This document shows, one piece after another, positions 1-10,363 of a stretch of 64,000 nucleotides of DNA (position 1 is the first letter of the stretch; every line of letters begins with the position of its first letter). Source of the DNA: Leptospira chreensis (lineage in GTDB: Bacteria; Spirochaetota; Leptospiria; Leptospirales; Leptospiraceae). The stretch lies in assembly GCF_016919165.1 (NCBI RefSeq), contig NZ_JAFFPS010000008.1, positions 62,001 through 126,000 on the forward strand, read 5' to 3'. The position numbers and the translations under genes were made by a program. The notes beneath the pieces are model-generated. The model was not told where the DNA came from and searched no databases. It saw only the letters and a program-made list of their open reading frames with translations.

Positions 1-1590
<1,590 letters not shown>

Positions 1591-1629
1591 AAAAAACGAG
1601 GAGCTTTGAATCTTTTTTTTAAGTAGTTG

Positions 1630-1657
1630 TTGACCGAGAAAGGTCGTTCGATATTCT
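1630..1657 (+). promoter_or_regulatory. Sigma70-type promoter for the tRNA-Lys/tRNA-Glu pair
   Basis: TTGACC at 1630-1635, a 16-base spacer and TATTCT at 1652-1657 lie 12 bases ahead of the tRNA-Lys 5' end. The -35 matches the consensus at five of six bases and the -10 at four of six. Position and form suggest a promoter giving a short leader. The start site is not shown by the sequence. Confidence 0.5.
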
Positions 1658-1668
1658 TGGCTACAGAA

Positions 1669-1742
<74 letters not shown>

Positions 1743-1783
1743 CATAAGAGTTCCAACAACTCTTTAGAGCGTTCTCCTAAAAC

Positions 1784-1855
1784 GGTGCCATCGTCTAATG
1801 GTTAGGACACAAGGTTTTCATCCTTGCAATCGGGGTTCAATTCCCCGTGGCACTA
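1784..1855 (+). tRNA. tRNA-Glu (anticodon TTC)
   Basis: The acceptor GGTGCCA pairs with TGGCACT, leaving a terminal G-U pair. The D-arm is GTCTAATGGTTAGGAC, and the stem CAAGG/CCTTG holds loop TTTTCAT with anticodon TTC. The T-arm is CGGGGTTCAATTCCCCG and the discriminator is A at 1855. The next three bases happen to read CCA (1856-1858). Its 3' half is overlapped on the other strand by the end of the DUF2400 gene. Confidence 0.95.
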
Positions 1856-2714
1856 CCAAACAAACCTCCTTTAAATAACAATTCTCACAAACTCTTTTCT
1901 GATACTCAGCTTTGCATTTTTCTATAATACCCACTCTCGTTAAATAGAAGTCGTATAACAAAGGATCGTCGGGTTTGATTTTCAGAAAAAAATCTTTGAT
2001 AAGGTATGCCTCTTTCGATCCAAAACTTTTGCGATTGGTGATCCCTAAGATCTGGATTAATTTTTGGATATGAACATCCAAAGGAAAGGGGATTTGGTTT
2101 GGTTTTATCTTTTTGTAGATTCCAAAATCAGGATAGGAGGTTCGCACCATCCATCGTAAAAATAAAGAGAGTCTTTTTTTAGGGGACTTGGATGTAGATT
2201 TACCAATTAAGAATTGGAGGCCGTAAGAGAGGGGTTTCTTCCCAGTTGTTTTCTTTAGTTCCTCTTCCCAAAAACTCTGAAACTTTTGAAAGGAGACTGT
2301 GTCTTTAAATTCTCCGTTTGGACCTAGGAAGAGAGACTCCATTAGAGGGGATTTTTGTTTTGTTTCTCCGACGACTCGTGCCAATGTTTGAAAGAAAACC
2401 TGATTGTCCTTTTTGGTTTGGAAGCGGTAGACATTTAAGTCTTTTAGAAAAGAGTGAAATGAGTTCCCGGATTCTTTTAAAGTTTGGTAGGGCGAGGGCC
2501 CAAGTGTCGCAAAGATAGGTTTTAAAAATCCTTGGATGCTTTTGACATTCCCATAGGCATAAAGGCAAGCGATTAAGGAAACTACCTCGATATCCAAAGG
2601 ATCTTTGTATTGTTTGGGAAAACAAATGGGATCGGTATCGAGATAGGTAAGGTTTTGGTATTTGTTTTTTAAGTCTTCTAATTTAGAATGGAGGAGTTCT
2701 AAATCAATCGGCAT
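1818..2714 (-). CDS. DUF2400/TIGR02757 family protein, helix-hairpin-helix glycosylase-like
   Basis: The 298-residue protein matches the DUF2400/TIGR02757 family, which has no established function. Three segments resemble endonuclease III-like HhH-GPD DNA glycosylases. One is an N-terminal PLDIEVVSLIACLYAYGNV helix. Another is FPLDVHIQKLIQILGI, close to the VDxHVxRxxxRLGL helix that holds the catalytic Asp. The last is a C-terminal Cys set spaced C-x8-C-x2-C-x5-C, near the C-x6-C-x2-C-x5-C of the 4Fe-4S loop. No clear HhH catalytic Lys is seen. The glycosylase link is my inference from motifs. The last 12 residues (VVPRGIEPRLQG) are read from the antisense strand of tRNA-Glu. The start overlaps the end of mvaB by 11 bases. 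Confidence 0.8.
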   Translation of the reverse strand: MPIDLELLHSKLEDLKNKYQNLTYLDTDPICFPKQYKDPLDIEVVSLIACLYAYGNVKSIQGFLKPIFATLGPSPYQTLKESGNSFHSFLKDLNVYRFQTKKDNQVFFQTLARVVGETKQKSPLMESLFLGPNGEFKDTVSFQKFQSFWEEELKKTTGKKPLSYGLQFLIGKSTSKSPKKRLSLFLRWMVRTSYPDFGIYKKIKPNQIPFPLDVHIQKLIQILGITNRKSFGSKEAYLIKDFFLKIKPDDPLLYDFYLTRVGIIEKCKAEYQKRVCENCYLKEVCLVVPRGIEPRLQG

Positions 2715-3603
2715 TTTTCATTGCGATATAAGTTCTTGATGTCAGTTTACGTCCTATCCTTTCTTCCATAAACCGACTGGCATGGAGAAGTGAATTGAGG
2801 CTAATTCCTGTATCATATCCTTCCTTATGAAGAAAATAGACCAGATCTTCTGTGGCCACATTGCCTGCAGCACCTTTGGCATAAGGGCAACCTCCGAGTC
2901 CTCCAGCGGAACTATCAAAACTTCGGATTCCCATACTCAGTGCTTGTTTGATATTGGCAATGGCCATTCCGTAAGTATCATGAAAATGACCTGCGAAGTA
3001 ATCCTTCGGAATTTTTTTCAAAAGCACTTCTAGGAGGGACTCCACCTCAGAAGGAACAGCAACTCCAATGGTTTCTCCAAGTGAGATTTCATAAGCACCA
3101 GCATCTAATAATCGTTCTGCGATCTCGAGAGTTTGTTCCGGTTTGATTTTTCCTTCATAGGGACAGGCAATCACTGTGGAGATGTAACCTCGCACCTTGA
3201 TTCCATCTGCTTTCGCTTCGGCGAAGATAGGTTTAAAAAAATCCAAACTCTCTTCGATGGACATATTGATATTTTTTTTGGTAAATGTTTCTGAGGTTGC
3301 GGTGAAGACGGCAACTTCGGTAAAACCAGATTCTTTGGCTCCTTGATAGCCTTTGGCATTGGGAGTTAGAGATGAGAATTGGACTTGGTTTTGGAACTTA
3401 GGAAGGACAAGACCTGCCAGTTCGATCGCATCGCCCATTTGCGGAATCCGATCCTTGCGGACAAAAGAAGTGAGTTCTATATTTTTGATTCCGCTTTCTA
3501 CTAGACGAGATACGAATTCGAATTTATCCTGAGTGGAGAGAATGGTTTTTTCGTTTTGGAGTCCATCTCTTGGTCCCACTTCTGTGATTTTAATTTGTTC
3601 CAA
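2704..3603 (-). CDS. mvaB: Hydroxymethylglutaryl-CoA lyase
   Basis: Cleaves HMG-CoA to acetyl-CoA and acetoacetate, the last step of leucine breakdown. It is a TIM-barrel enzyme of the DRE-TIM family. The N-terminal EVGPRDGLQNE carries the metal-binding Asp and catalytic Arg, GHFHDTYGMA the His pair, and GGLGGCPYAKGAAGN the signature Cys. I chose the TTG at 3601-3603 (299 residues, MEQIKITEVG...) because GGAG lies nine bases upstream. A GTG at 3627 would add eight residues with a poorer site. The DUF2400 gene follows with an 11-base overlap. Homocitrate or isopropylmalate synthase relatives are excluded by the GGLGGCPYA motif. Confidence 0.93.
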   Translation of the reverse strand: MEQIKITEVGPRDGLQNEKTILSTQDKFEFVSRLVESGIKNIELTSFVRKDRIPQMGDAIELAGLVLPKFQNQVQFSSLTPNAKGYQGAKESGFTEVAVFTATSETFTKKNINMSIEESLDFFKPIFAEAKADGIKVRGYISTVIACPYEGKIKPEQTLEIAERLLDAGAYEISLGETIGVAVPSEVESLLEVLLKKIPKDYFAGHFHDTYGMAIANIKQALSMGIRSFDSSAGGLGGCPYAKGAAGNVATEDLVYFLHKEGYDTGISLNSLLHASRFMEERIGRKLTSRTYIAMKNAD

Positions 3604-3674
3604 TTCCCAAGTCTCCTTCCCTTTCACCTTCCCTTTGGAAATAAGAAACGCAATGATTTTATGGATTGAATCTG

Positions 3675-4463
3675 ATGTTTGCTCTTAAAAATATTTCTGT
3701 TAAAATCGGGACTCGTTCGTTGTTAACGGATATTGATCTCTCAGCGGAGTCTAAGCAAATCACGGGCCTTGTGGGAAAGTCCGGTTCGGGAAAGTCTACC
3801 TTGTTTCGATTGGCACTAGGACTTTTGGATTCGGCGGACGGGTATGAGTGGACTGGTTCCTTATTATGGAATGGGGAAGGGCTCACGGCAAAACAAAATC
3901 CCAAACTCCAACCAGTCTTCCAAGACCCGCATGCTAGTTTTTCTCCCTTTGGCAAAATGAGAGATTTGTTACTGGAACCGGTAAGAATCAAAAATCATTA
4001 TTTTTTAAGCGATGAAATAAAAGAGAAAGAACGGGAAAGGATCGAATCTTTCTGCGTCCGACTAAACCTTTCTAAAGTTCTGTTAAGTAAAACAAAGCAA
4101 GAGTTAAGTGGTGGTCAGTTGCAAAGATTTGCCATCCTTCGAGCTTTACTTATGAATCCCGAATATTTACTTTTGGATGAACCCGTCACTGCTTTGGATG
4201 TGCTTGTCCAAAAAAAAATTGCCGAAGAACTGAAACAAATCAACAAAGCAGAAAGTCTCGGAATGTTCATTGTGTCCCATGATTTAGGATTTTTATCTTA
4301 TATGTGTGATCAGATTTTTGTTTTGGATGAGGGTCGGATCGTCGAGTCGGGTGCGACAGAAAAAATCCTTTCCCATCCTAAATCTCAATTGTTACAAAGT
4401 TTACTGAATGCCAGAAATCATTCGTTTGGCGGTGCGGTTTCTTCTTCCGAATCATCCAACTGA
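3675..4463 (+). CDS. ABC transporter ATP-binding protein, peptide/nickel (OppF/DppF-like) family
   Basis: A single nucleotide-binding domain of 262 residues from the ATG at 3675; a TTG three codons earlier has no better support. Walker A is GKSGSGKST, the Q-loop region is VFQDPHASFSPF, the signature is ELSGGQLQR, Walker B is LLLDEPVTALD and the switch is SHD. The PHASFSP segment and long spacing to the signature are typical of dipeptide/oligopeptide importer ATPases (OppD/OppF, DppD/DppF, NikD/NikE). No permease or binding protein is adjacent, so its partners are elsewhere or it is an orphan. The 3' end overlaps the convergent TPR gene by 46 bases. Confidence 0.85.
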   Translation: MFALKNISVKIGTRSLLTDIDLSAESKQITGLVGKSGSGKSTLFRLALGLLDSADGYEWTGSLLWNGEGLTAKQNPKLQPVFQDPHASFSPFGKMRDLLLEPVRIKNHYFLSDEIKEKERERIESFCVRLNLSKVLLSKTKQELSGGQLQRFAILRALLMNPEYLLLDEPVTALDVLVQKKIAEELKQINKAESLGMFIVSHDLGFLSYMCDQIFVLDEGRIVESGATEKILSHPKSQLLQSLLNARNHSFGGAVSSSESSN

Positions 4464-5434
4464 GTTCGTTTGGCCTCGGCAAATTTTTTGGCAATGTCTC
4501 TTCTTCTTGCGATGACTTTGGAAGAGACGGTGGCAAAGAAGGGATCGTTGGTAAAACTTAACATCTTAGTATACTCTTCTTCTGCCGTTTCATAATCAGT
4601 CACTTTCGATGCCGTCTCTGCAAAATAATAATGAAATTTTTTATCGTAAGGTTTGGGTTTCCCTTCGGCCGTTGTGAGTGTGGTTCGGTTGAAGATTTTA
4701 TAGGCAATATGGAAATTTCCCTTTTCCATTTCCAATCTTGCAAATCCTAATTTGACATTCGGACTTTCTTCTTCTATGGTGAGCGCTTTTTTTAAATAGA
4801 GAAGGGCGCGGTTTTTAAGTCCTGTCGCTAGGTAATGATCGGCAAGGCGGATGAGAGCTTCTGTATCATAAGGATTTTTTTCAACCGCCAATTTGTAATT
4901 CATGATCGCATAATACACTTGTCTTGTGATCTCCGAAAGGATCGCAATGTGGAGATAGGTTTTGAAATACTCAGGCATTTCTGCTTTGGCATATTCGAAT
5001 TCCACGAGTGCCTTTTCATACTTCATCTCGAGCGAATACAAGCGTCCTAAATTGTAACGAAAGGGAAAAAACTGGGGATCAAAACGAATCCCGGCTTCTA
5101 AGCGTTTGATGACTTCCGCCCGCATGTTTGGTTTTCCATTCAGTAAAATTTCTATGGTATCGTTATTCCACTTTCCGGAATTGGTGATGGTTTCTGCTCC
5201 ATAAGTAAAACTTCCATTGGATTTGGGTGGGTCTCCTTGGAAGAGTTTTCCCCGCGCCAGAATGAAGTCTTCTTTGTGGTAAATAAAGGAACCATTCGGA
5301 AAGTCAGAGGTATCAAACTCCTGGTCTTTTCCCCAGAGGATCTCTGGGTATTCCTGGTTCCCTATGAGTTTTTGTCCCCAAATGATTGTGGGAAATAAAA
5401 ACAGAAGTGCGAGACTGAAGCTACGGAAGAACAT
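4418..5434 (-). CDS. Exported tetratricopeptide-repeat protein
   Basis: The start is set at the ATG at 5434, because the protein then begins with a clean signal peptide (MFFRSFSLALLFLFPTIIWG, cut near the Gln). The 338-residue product has an N-terminal region of no recognised family (about residues 20-110). It is followed by at least four TPR-like helix pairs, among them FPFRYNLGRLYSLEMKYEKA and YDTEALIRLADHYLATGLKN. It ends in a charged tail. TPR arrays mediate protein contacts, and the signal peptide puts this one in the periplasm or at the outer membrane. It is divergent from ccmA with eight bases between the start codons. Confidence 0.75.
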   Translation of the reverse strand: MFFRSFSLALLFLFPTIIWGQKLIGNQEYPEILWGKDQEFDTSDFPNGSFIYHKEDFILARGKLFQGDPPKSNGSFTYGAETITNSGKWNNDTIEILLNGKPNMRAEVIKRLEAGIRFDPQFFPFRYNLGRLYSLEMKYEKALVEFEYAKAEMPEYFKTYLHIAILSEITRQVYYAIMNYKLAVEKNPYDTEALIRLADHYLATGLKNRALLYLKKALTIEEESPNVKLGFARLEMEKGNFHIAYKIFNRTTLTTAEGKPKPYDKKFHYYFAETASKVTDYETAEEEYTKMLSFTNDPFFATVSSKVIARRRDIAKKFAEAKRTQLDDSEEETAPPNE

Positions 5435-5442
5435 GGTGTAGA

Positions 5443-6063
5443 ATGAACCAAACCCTTTTGGAAACAAAAGCGCTTACTATTACTGTCGGCGAAAAGGTCT
5501 TACTGAGAGAGATCAATCTTTCTTTTTTTCAGACCGGTCTTGTCGCAGTCATTGGTGAGAATGGAGCTGGGAAGTCCACCCTTCTGAAAGAAATCTATCA
5601 CCATTCGTCTTCTTCAGCAAAATGGAAATGGAATCAGGGCAAAAAAAAACTCGCCTACCTTGGGCATGAACTCGGATTCTATGCCTCTCTCAGTTTAGAA
5701 GAAAATTTGGACTATTTTTCCAAGTTAGATGGGACCACACCCGATCTTACCAAAAGAACGAAAGGATTAGAAGCTTTCCGATTGCAGAAACGAATTTGGG
5801 ATCCCATCCATACTTTTTCCCGGGGGATGAAACAGAAAGCGGCAATCCTTCGTGTTTTTCTTTCCTCTGCTGAAATCATTCTCTTTGATGAACCGTATAC
5901 AGGTCTCGATGCCGATTCCTCAAAAATCCTCACGGACCTTTTGAATGCCGAATCGAAATCCAGACTCATTCTAATTGTCCTCCATTCCATACCGCAGGAC
6001 CTGCAGTGCACCTCTCAATTAAAGATAGAGAAGGGAGGCGTTTATGTTACTGACCTTACTTAA
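5443..6063 (+). CDS. ccmA: Haem exporter ATP-binding subunit CcmA
   Basis: The ATPase of the CcmABCD complex that moves or releases haem for cytochrome c maturation at the inner membrane. At 206 residues it has the short length typical of CcmA. Walker A is GENGAGKST (about residues 37-45), the signature is FSRGMKQKAA and Walker B is IILFDEPYTGLD. General ABC-2 exporter ATPases look alike, but the next two genes are ccmB and ccmC, which fixes the assignment. It overlaps ccmB by 20 bases and is divergent from the TPR gene. Confidence 0.88.
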   Translation: MNQTLLETKALTITVGEKVLLREINLSFFQTGLVAVIGENGAGKSTLLKEIYHHSSSSAKWKWNQGKKKLAYLGHELGFYASLSLEENLDYFSKLDGTTPDLTKRTKGLEAFRLQKRIWDPIHTFSRGMKQKAAILRVFLSSAEIILFDEPYTGLDADSSKILTDLLNAESKSRLILIVLHSIPQDLQCTSQLKIEKGGVYVTDLT

Positions 6064-6700
6064 AAAAGAATTTTATCTGATTGGCCGATCTCTTGGGGGA
6101 ATTGTCTCTCTTTTCACTTTAAGTGTCTCTGTGGTTTTTATATTTTATACCTCGATCGAAGTGAATGAGATGTTATCCGAAAGAAGCATTCGCGGAATCA
6201 AATGGGCGATTATCTTTTTACTCAACTTTGTGATTGTGAGCCAAAGTCTTTGGGAAGAAAGAGAGTCCATGGGATGGGAGGCGAGTCTTTCCTTTGTGAG
6301 TCCCATTTCCCTCTATCTGGCAAAATCTTTGGCCATTTGGTTTTGTACCATCATAGTGAACGCAAGCCTTGTCCTCGTCCTTTCTGTTTTTTTTCAAAAC
6401 ATGAGTTTGGATCGGTACTGGGGAGAATGGCTATTTGCTAACTTGGGGAGTGGGTGTTTGGTATTTCTCGGAGTCTCTCTCGGCCTCATAGCCTTTGAAA
6501 GCCGCCTCAAAGAAATCATCATTCCTCTCTTGCAACTTCCCTTTTCCATCCCGCTCTTTCTTTTTGGATTGGAGGCGGAACATCGGTATTGGCTGGAACC
6601 CGGGTTTTACCTACCTTCGGTCGGCCTCCTTTTGTTTTTTATGTTATTTTATGCAACTCTCGGTTCGGTGATGATTGAGATTCTAAGGAATGAGCATTGA
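6044..6700 (+). CDS. ccmB: Haem exporter membrane subunit CcmB
   Basis: An integral membrane protein of 218 residues with about six hydrophobic spans, the permease partner of CcmA in system I cytochrome c biogenesis. The N-terminal LLKKEFYLIGRSLGG and the central WEERESMGWEASLSFVSPISLYLAK segment fit the CcmB family, in which this loop faces the ATPase. GGGAGG upstream of the ATG supports the start inside the ccmA reading frame, so the two are translationally coupled. Confidence 0.88.
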   Translation: MLLTLLKKEFYLIGRSLGGIVSLFTLSVSVVFIFYTSIEVNEMLSERSIRGIKWAIIFLLNFVIVSQSLWEERESMGWEASLSFVSPISLYLAKSLAIWFCTIIVNASLVLVLSVFFQNMSLDRYWGEWLFANLGSGCLVFLGVSLGLIAFESRLKEIIIPLLQLPFSIPLFLFGLEAEHRYWLEPGFYLPSVGLLLFFMLFYATLGSVMIEILRNEH

Positions 6701-6751
6701 GACCTTGTTTTCTCCTCGAATTTCTGCCAATCTTTGAAAATCTGGAAAAAA

Positions 6752-7450
6752 ATGGAACGTAAGATTCGGATATTCCACCCTGTTTTCGACATCGGTTTTT
6801 ATCTCGTTGTATGTACGTCACTGGTCTTTGCCGTGATTGTTTCGTTAGTTTATCCGAATGTCATTTTAGAGCAGGGCCTAAGCCACAGAATTTTTTATTT
6901 ACATGTTCCGGTCGCCTGGGTCGCGTTATATGGCCCTATCCTTTCCTTTCTTTTTTCTTTAATCTTCCTTTTTACGCGAAATATGATTTGGGACAGGCTT
7001 GCTTTTACGGCAAACCAACTTGCCTTTTTGTTTGCGCTTGGAGTTTTGTTTTCTGGTCCCATTTGGGCTTACAGTGCTTGGGGAGTCCCTTGGGACAAAA
7101 CGGATGCTAGGTTGCAGTCCTTTTTCATTCTTTGTATTTCCCTTGTTAGTTATTTTATCTTTCGTTATCTAGTTCCTGCAAAAACAAAAAAAGCCATCCT
7201 TTCCGCTTACCTTTCCGTACTTTGTGCGGTGAGCGCCATTCTCACTTGGGGAGCCATTCGTTGGATTGAAAATCCAGGAAACCACCCGGGCAGTGTGCTT
7301 GGGAAGGGAGGGATGGACTCGGATATGAAACAAAGTATGTGGCTTGGGGTGATTGCCTTCCACTTCCTGTTTCTTTTTCTTTTTCTTGTATCCAACCGCA
7401 GTGAAAAGATCCAAGATATCAGATCGAAACTGAAATCGGAACTGGACTAA
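6752..7450 (+). CDS. ccmC: Haem exporter protein CcmC
   Basis: CcmC holds haem in the periplasm and passes it to the chaperone CcmE. The protein has six predicted membrane spans. The tryptophan-rich haem-handling segment reads [19 protein letters not shown] (about residues 95-115), and conserved His residues sit in [11 protein letters not shown] and NPGNHPG. I prefer the ATG at 6752 (232 residues); a TTG at 6734 would add six residues. ccmE, ccmF, ccmG and ccmH are not in the window, so the pathway is completed elsewhere. Confidence 0.9.
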   Translation: MERKIRIFHPVFDIGFYLVVCTSLVFAVIVSLVYPNVILEQGLSHRIFYLHVPVAWVALYGPILSFLFSLIFLFTRNMIWDRLAFTANQLAFLFALGVLFSGPIWAYSAWGVPWDKTDARLQSFFILCISLVSYFIFRYLVPAKTKKAILSAYLSVLCAVSAILTWGAIRWIENPGNHPGSVLGKGGMDSDMKQSMWLGVIAFHFLFLFLFLVSNRSEKIQDIRSKLKSELD

Positions 7451-7453
7451 TCC

Positions 7454-8581
7454 ATGGCAGAAGTCGAATCCATTCATACCATCCTCATTGTGGATGATGT
7501 TCCCGAAAACGTGGAACTTTTGAAATACCTTTTGCAACAAGAAGGATTCAAAACCTATACAGCTTATTCTGCAGAAGAGGCACGCCTTGTTCTTTTAAAT
7601 ACTGCCATAGATACACTTTTGTTAGATGTCAATATGCCGGTTCAAGACGGGTTTTCTTTTTGTCGGGAACTGCGCACTATGGACCAGTTCAAACTCCTTC
7701 CTATACTTTTTATCACCTCCATTGAAAGAGAAGTGGGATTCCAAGAAGCGATGAAAAATGGTGGGGATGATTTTATCAACAAACCATTCAACAAAAGGGA
7801 ATTGGTTGCCAAAATCCATTCCGTCATCCGTTTGAAAGACCTACAGGACGAGTTGTACAGACAAAAAAGTAAATACGAAAAAGAATTACAAACGGCAAGA
7901 CGGGTCCAAGACCAACTCATTCCAGAAAAAAGTTTTATTTGGAATGGAATCAAAGCCCAAACCTTATTCCATCCTTATTTACAAATTGGTGGCGACTTCG
8001 TTGATTCCTGGATTGAAGAAAAAAAACTTCATATCGTGATAGCCGACTGCTCGGGACATGGACCGAGTGCGGCCCTCATTGGTGCCATGTTCAAAATGCA
8101 ATTATTCAACTTGGTATCGACTATGGGCCTACGGGAACGAGTGGAACATTTACGAAAAAACATGGAGCTCGTACTTCCTGAAGACTATGCCATTACTTTT
8201 TGTTATGCGATCATTGACCAAGAACTCAAACTTTCTTATATCAATGGGGGTCATCCCGCACCCATTGTTTATATCGATGGCGAAACAAAATTTTTAAAAG
8301 GGATGAGTCCGATGATCATGGGGATCAACTTTACAGCTAACGATGAAGTACAAACCGTCCAACTAAAAAATGGATCTTTGTTTTTTATGTACACGGATGG
8401 GGCCAGTGAAGCGATGAATTCTAGATCGGAATACATTACCGAAGAAGGAATGAAAGAGATCTTCCACGAGTCAGTAAAATCGGGAACGGACATTTTACCA
8501 ACAGTGCAGAGTAAAATTTTAGAATTCTGCGGAGCTTCGACTCCGAGTGATGATATGGCTATGGTGTGTATACAGTTATGA
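7454..8581 (+). CDS. Response regulator with PP2C/SpoIIE-type serine phosphatase output (RsbU-like)
   Basis: The order is an N-terminal receiver domain (residues about 8-125), a coiled-coil linker, and a C-terminal PP2C/SpoIIE phosphatase domain (about 170-375). The receiver has acidic DD at 14-15, phosphoacceptor Asp58 in LLLDVNMP and Lys110 in FINKPF. The phosphatase keeps the metal-binding [35 protein letters not shown] and PSDDMAM motifs. Such proteins dephosphorylate anti-anti-sigma factors in partner-switching pathways when the receiver is phosphorylated. No kinase, anti-sigma or antagonist gene is near. Its stop overlaps the purC start as ATGA, so expression is tied to the purine genes. 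Confidence 0.92.
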   Translation: MAEVESIHTILIVDDVPENVELLKYLLQQEGFKTYTAYSAEEARLVLLNTAIDTLLLDVNMPVQDGFSFCRELRTMDQFKLLPILFITSIEREVGFQEAMKNGGDDFINKPFNKRELVAKIHSVIRLKDLQDELYRQKSKYEKELQTARRVQDQLIPEKSFIWNGIKAQTLFHPYLQIGGDFVDSWIEEKKLHIVIADCSGHGPSAALIGAMFKMQLFNLVSTMGLRERVEHLRKNMELVLPEDYAITFCYAIIDQELKLSYINGGHPAPIVYIDGETKFLKGMSPMIMGINFTANDEVQTVQLKNGSLFFMYTDGASEAMNSRSEYITEEGMKEIFHESVKSGTDILPTVQSKILEFCGASTPSDDMAMVCIQL

Positions 8582-9435
8582 TTCCGACCCCTACGTATAA
8601 AGGTAAAGTCAGAGATGTTTATGATTTGGGAAACTCCCTCCTTCTTGTGGCAACCGATAGAATCTCTGCCTTTGATGTGGTTTTTGAAGAACCAGTTCCC
8701 GACAAAGGAAAGATCCTCACTCGTATTTCCACTGCCTGGTTTCATCATTTTCCTGAAATTGCCAACCACTTGATTACCGACAATGTCTCTTTGTTTCCCC
8801 CGCCTTTTCAAAATAATCAATCATTGGAAGGTCGCTCGGTGCTTGTCAAAAAAGCAAAGCGAATCGACTTCGAATGTGTGGTGCGTGGGTATTTGACAGG
8901 CTCAGCTTGGAAGGAATACAAAGCAGATGGTACCATTGCCCATGTTCCTTACCCCAAAGGAATTTTGGAATCTCACAAGTTCGAAACTCCCATCTTCACC
9001 CCGGCTCGTAAAAATGACTCCGGTCACGATGAAAACGTAAGTGAATCCACAATGGAAGCGGAAGTCGGAAAAGAACTTTTTTTGGAACTAAAAAACCTCT
9101 CCTTGAATTTATACAACAAAGCCCATGCTCTGATGGCCAAACAAGGAATCCTACTTTGTGATACAAAATTTGAATTTGGTCTTATCGATGGAAAACCCAT
9201 CTTAATTGATGAAATCCTAACTCCCGATTCTTCTCGGTATTGGGACGGAACTACCTACGAACTCGGAAAAACTCCGGCAAGCTTCGATAAACAAATCCTC
9301 AGGAATTGGCTCGAATCTACGGATTGGGACAAAAATCCACCGCCTCCCGCTTTGCCCGAATCCTTGATCCTAGAACTACGTAAAAAATACTTGGAATTGG
9401 AAGATAAAATCACGCTATGTTTGTCGCAAAAATAA
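8578..9435 (+). CDS. purC: Phosphoribosylaminoimidazole-succinocarboxamide synthase
   Basis: Makes SAICAR from CAIR and aspartate, step 7 of purine synthesis. The start is the ATG at 8578, giving 285 residues and a 4-base overlap with the phosphatase gene. Recognisable segments are [26 protein letters not shown], the [16 protein letters not shown] loop, and [14 protein letters not shown] near the C-terminus. The length fits the longer SAICAR synthase form found in many bacteria and yeast. It overlaps purS by 19 bases in an operon purC-purS-purQ. Confidence 0.96.
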   Translation: MIPTPTYKGKVRDVYDLGNSLLLVATDRISAFDVVFEEPVPDKGKILTRISTAWFHHFPEIANHLITDNVSLFPPPFQNNQSLEGRSVLVKKAKRIDFECVVRGYLTGSAWKEYKADGTIAHVPYPKGILESHKFETPIFTPARKNDSGHDENVSESTMEAEVGKELFLELKNLSLNLYNKAHALMAKQGILLCDTKFEFGLIDGKPILIDEILTPDSSRYWDGTTYELGKTPASFDKQILRNWLESTDWDKNPPPPALPESLILELRKKYLELEDKITLCLSQK

Positions 9436-9665
9436 ACGTTACTCTCAAAGAATCCGTTCTTGACCCGCAAGGCCAAACGGTTCTCCGTACCCTTCATGAC
9501 CAAGGGAAAACTTCTGTCTCTGACCTAAGAGTGGGAAAATACATCGAAATGAAGATAGATGCCAGCTCCCCAGCGGAAGCAGAAAAGTTGGCAAAAGAAA
9601 TTTGTGAATCAGTGCTTGTGAACCAAGTGATTGAAACTTACCGTTTGGTTGTGGAAAAGATATGA
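9417..9665 (+). CDS. purS: Phosphoribosylformylglycinamidine synthase, PurS subunit
   Basis: An 82-residue protein of the PurS family, the small subunit that joins PurL and PurQ into the FGAM synthase complex and helps channel ammonia. The pattern [29 protein letters not shown] and the final [12 protein letters not shown] match the family well. It overlaps purC by 19 bases and purQ by 4 (ATGA). The matching small-type purL is not in the window. Its presence shows the organism uses the split PurLQS enzyme, not the large fused PurL. Confidence 0.94.
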   Translation: MFVAKINVTLKESVLDPQGQTVLRTLHDQGKTSVSDLRVGKYIEMKIDASSPAEAEKLAKEICESVLVNQVIETYRLVVEKI

Positions 9666-10309
9666 AAGTCCGTGTGGTCACTTTTCCTGGTTCCAATTGT
9701 GATAAGGATGTGGGAACGGTTTTCGCATCCGAATTTGGTGCTACGGTTGAGTATACTTGGTATAAAGATTCTTTTTCTGACCTTCCTGACCTTGTAGTTC
9801 TTCCCGGTGGCTTTTCTTTTGGTGATTATTTACGCTGTGGTGCTATGGCAAAGTTTTCTAATGCTATGGAGTCCGTTGTTACTTATGCAAACAAAGGTGG
9901 AAAGGTTTTAGGAGTTTGTAATGGATTCCAAATTTTAACAGAATCCGGCCTCCTTCCTGGAGCTCTCCTTCACAACAGAACCTTAAAGTATATTTGTAAA
10001 GATGTAGATCTCGTTCCTGTTGCAGAAAACAAAATTGCAAAAGGACTAAAGGGAGATTTAAGCATTCCTATCGCTCATGGAGAAGGGGCTTACTTTGCTG
10101 ATGCAGAAACTTTAGAACGATTAGAAAAAAATGGCCAAGTGGTCTTTCGTTATAAAGAAAATCCGAATGGATCCTTACATGATATCGCAGGCATTTGTAA
10201 TGAGGCGGGAAATGTTTTAGGAATGATGCCTCATCCGGAACGTGCCATCAATCCCTATACAGGAAAGATGGACGGAAAACAAATCTTAGAAGCTCTATTA
10301 AAAAAATAA
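9662..10309 (+). CDS. purQ: Phosphoribosylformylglycinamidine synthase, glutaminase subunit PurQ
   Basis: A class I glutamine amidotransferase of 215 residues that supplies ammonia for FGAM formation. It begins with the typical TFPGSNCDKD, and the nucleophile elbow is GVCNGFQ (Cys about 85). The His-Glu pair lies in MMPHPERA near the C-terminus. ATGA overlap with purS shows tight coupling. An A/T-rich 54-base gap separates it from glgC. Confidence 0.96.
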   Translation: MKVRVVTFPGSNCDKDVGTVFASEFGATVEYTWYKDSFSDLPDLVVLPGGFSFGDYLRCGAMAKFSNAMESVVTYANKGGKVLGVCNGFQILTESGLLPGALLHNRTLKYICKDVDLVPVAENKIAKGLKGDLSIPIAHGEGAYFADAETLERLEKNGQVVFRYKENPNGSLHDIAGICNEAGNVLGMMPHPERAINPYTGKMDGKQILEALLKK

Positions 10310-10363
10310 AAATCTTTTTAACCTTTTCTTGCTTTTTCGTCAAATTCGAATACAAGGGAAGGT

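Noticed and set aside
7169..7540. A 123-residue minus-strand frame across ccmC and the phosphatase start.
   Set aside because: Antisense to two well-supported genes; no motif.
8269..8820. A 183-residue minus-strand frame over the phosphatase end and purC start.
   Set aside because: Both plus-strand genes are certain; the frame has no recognisable features.
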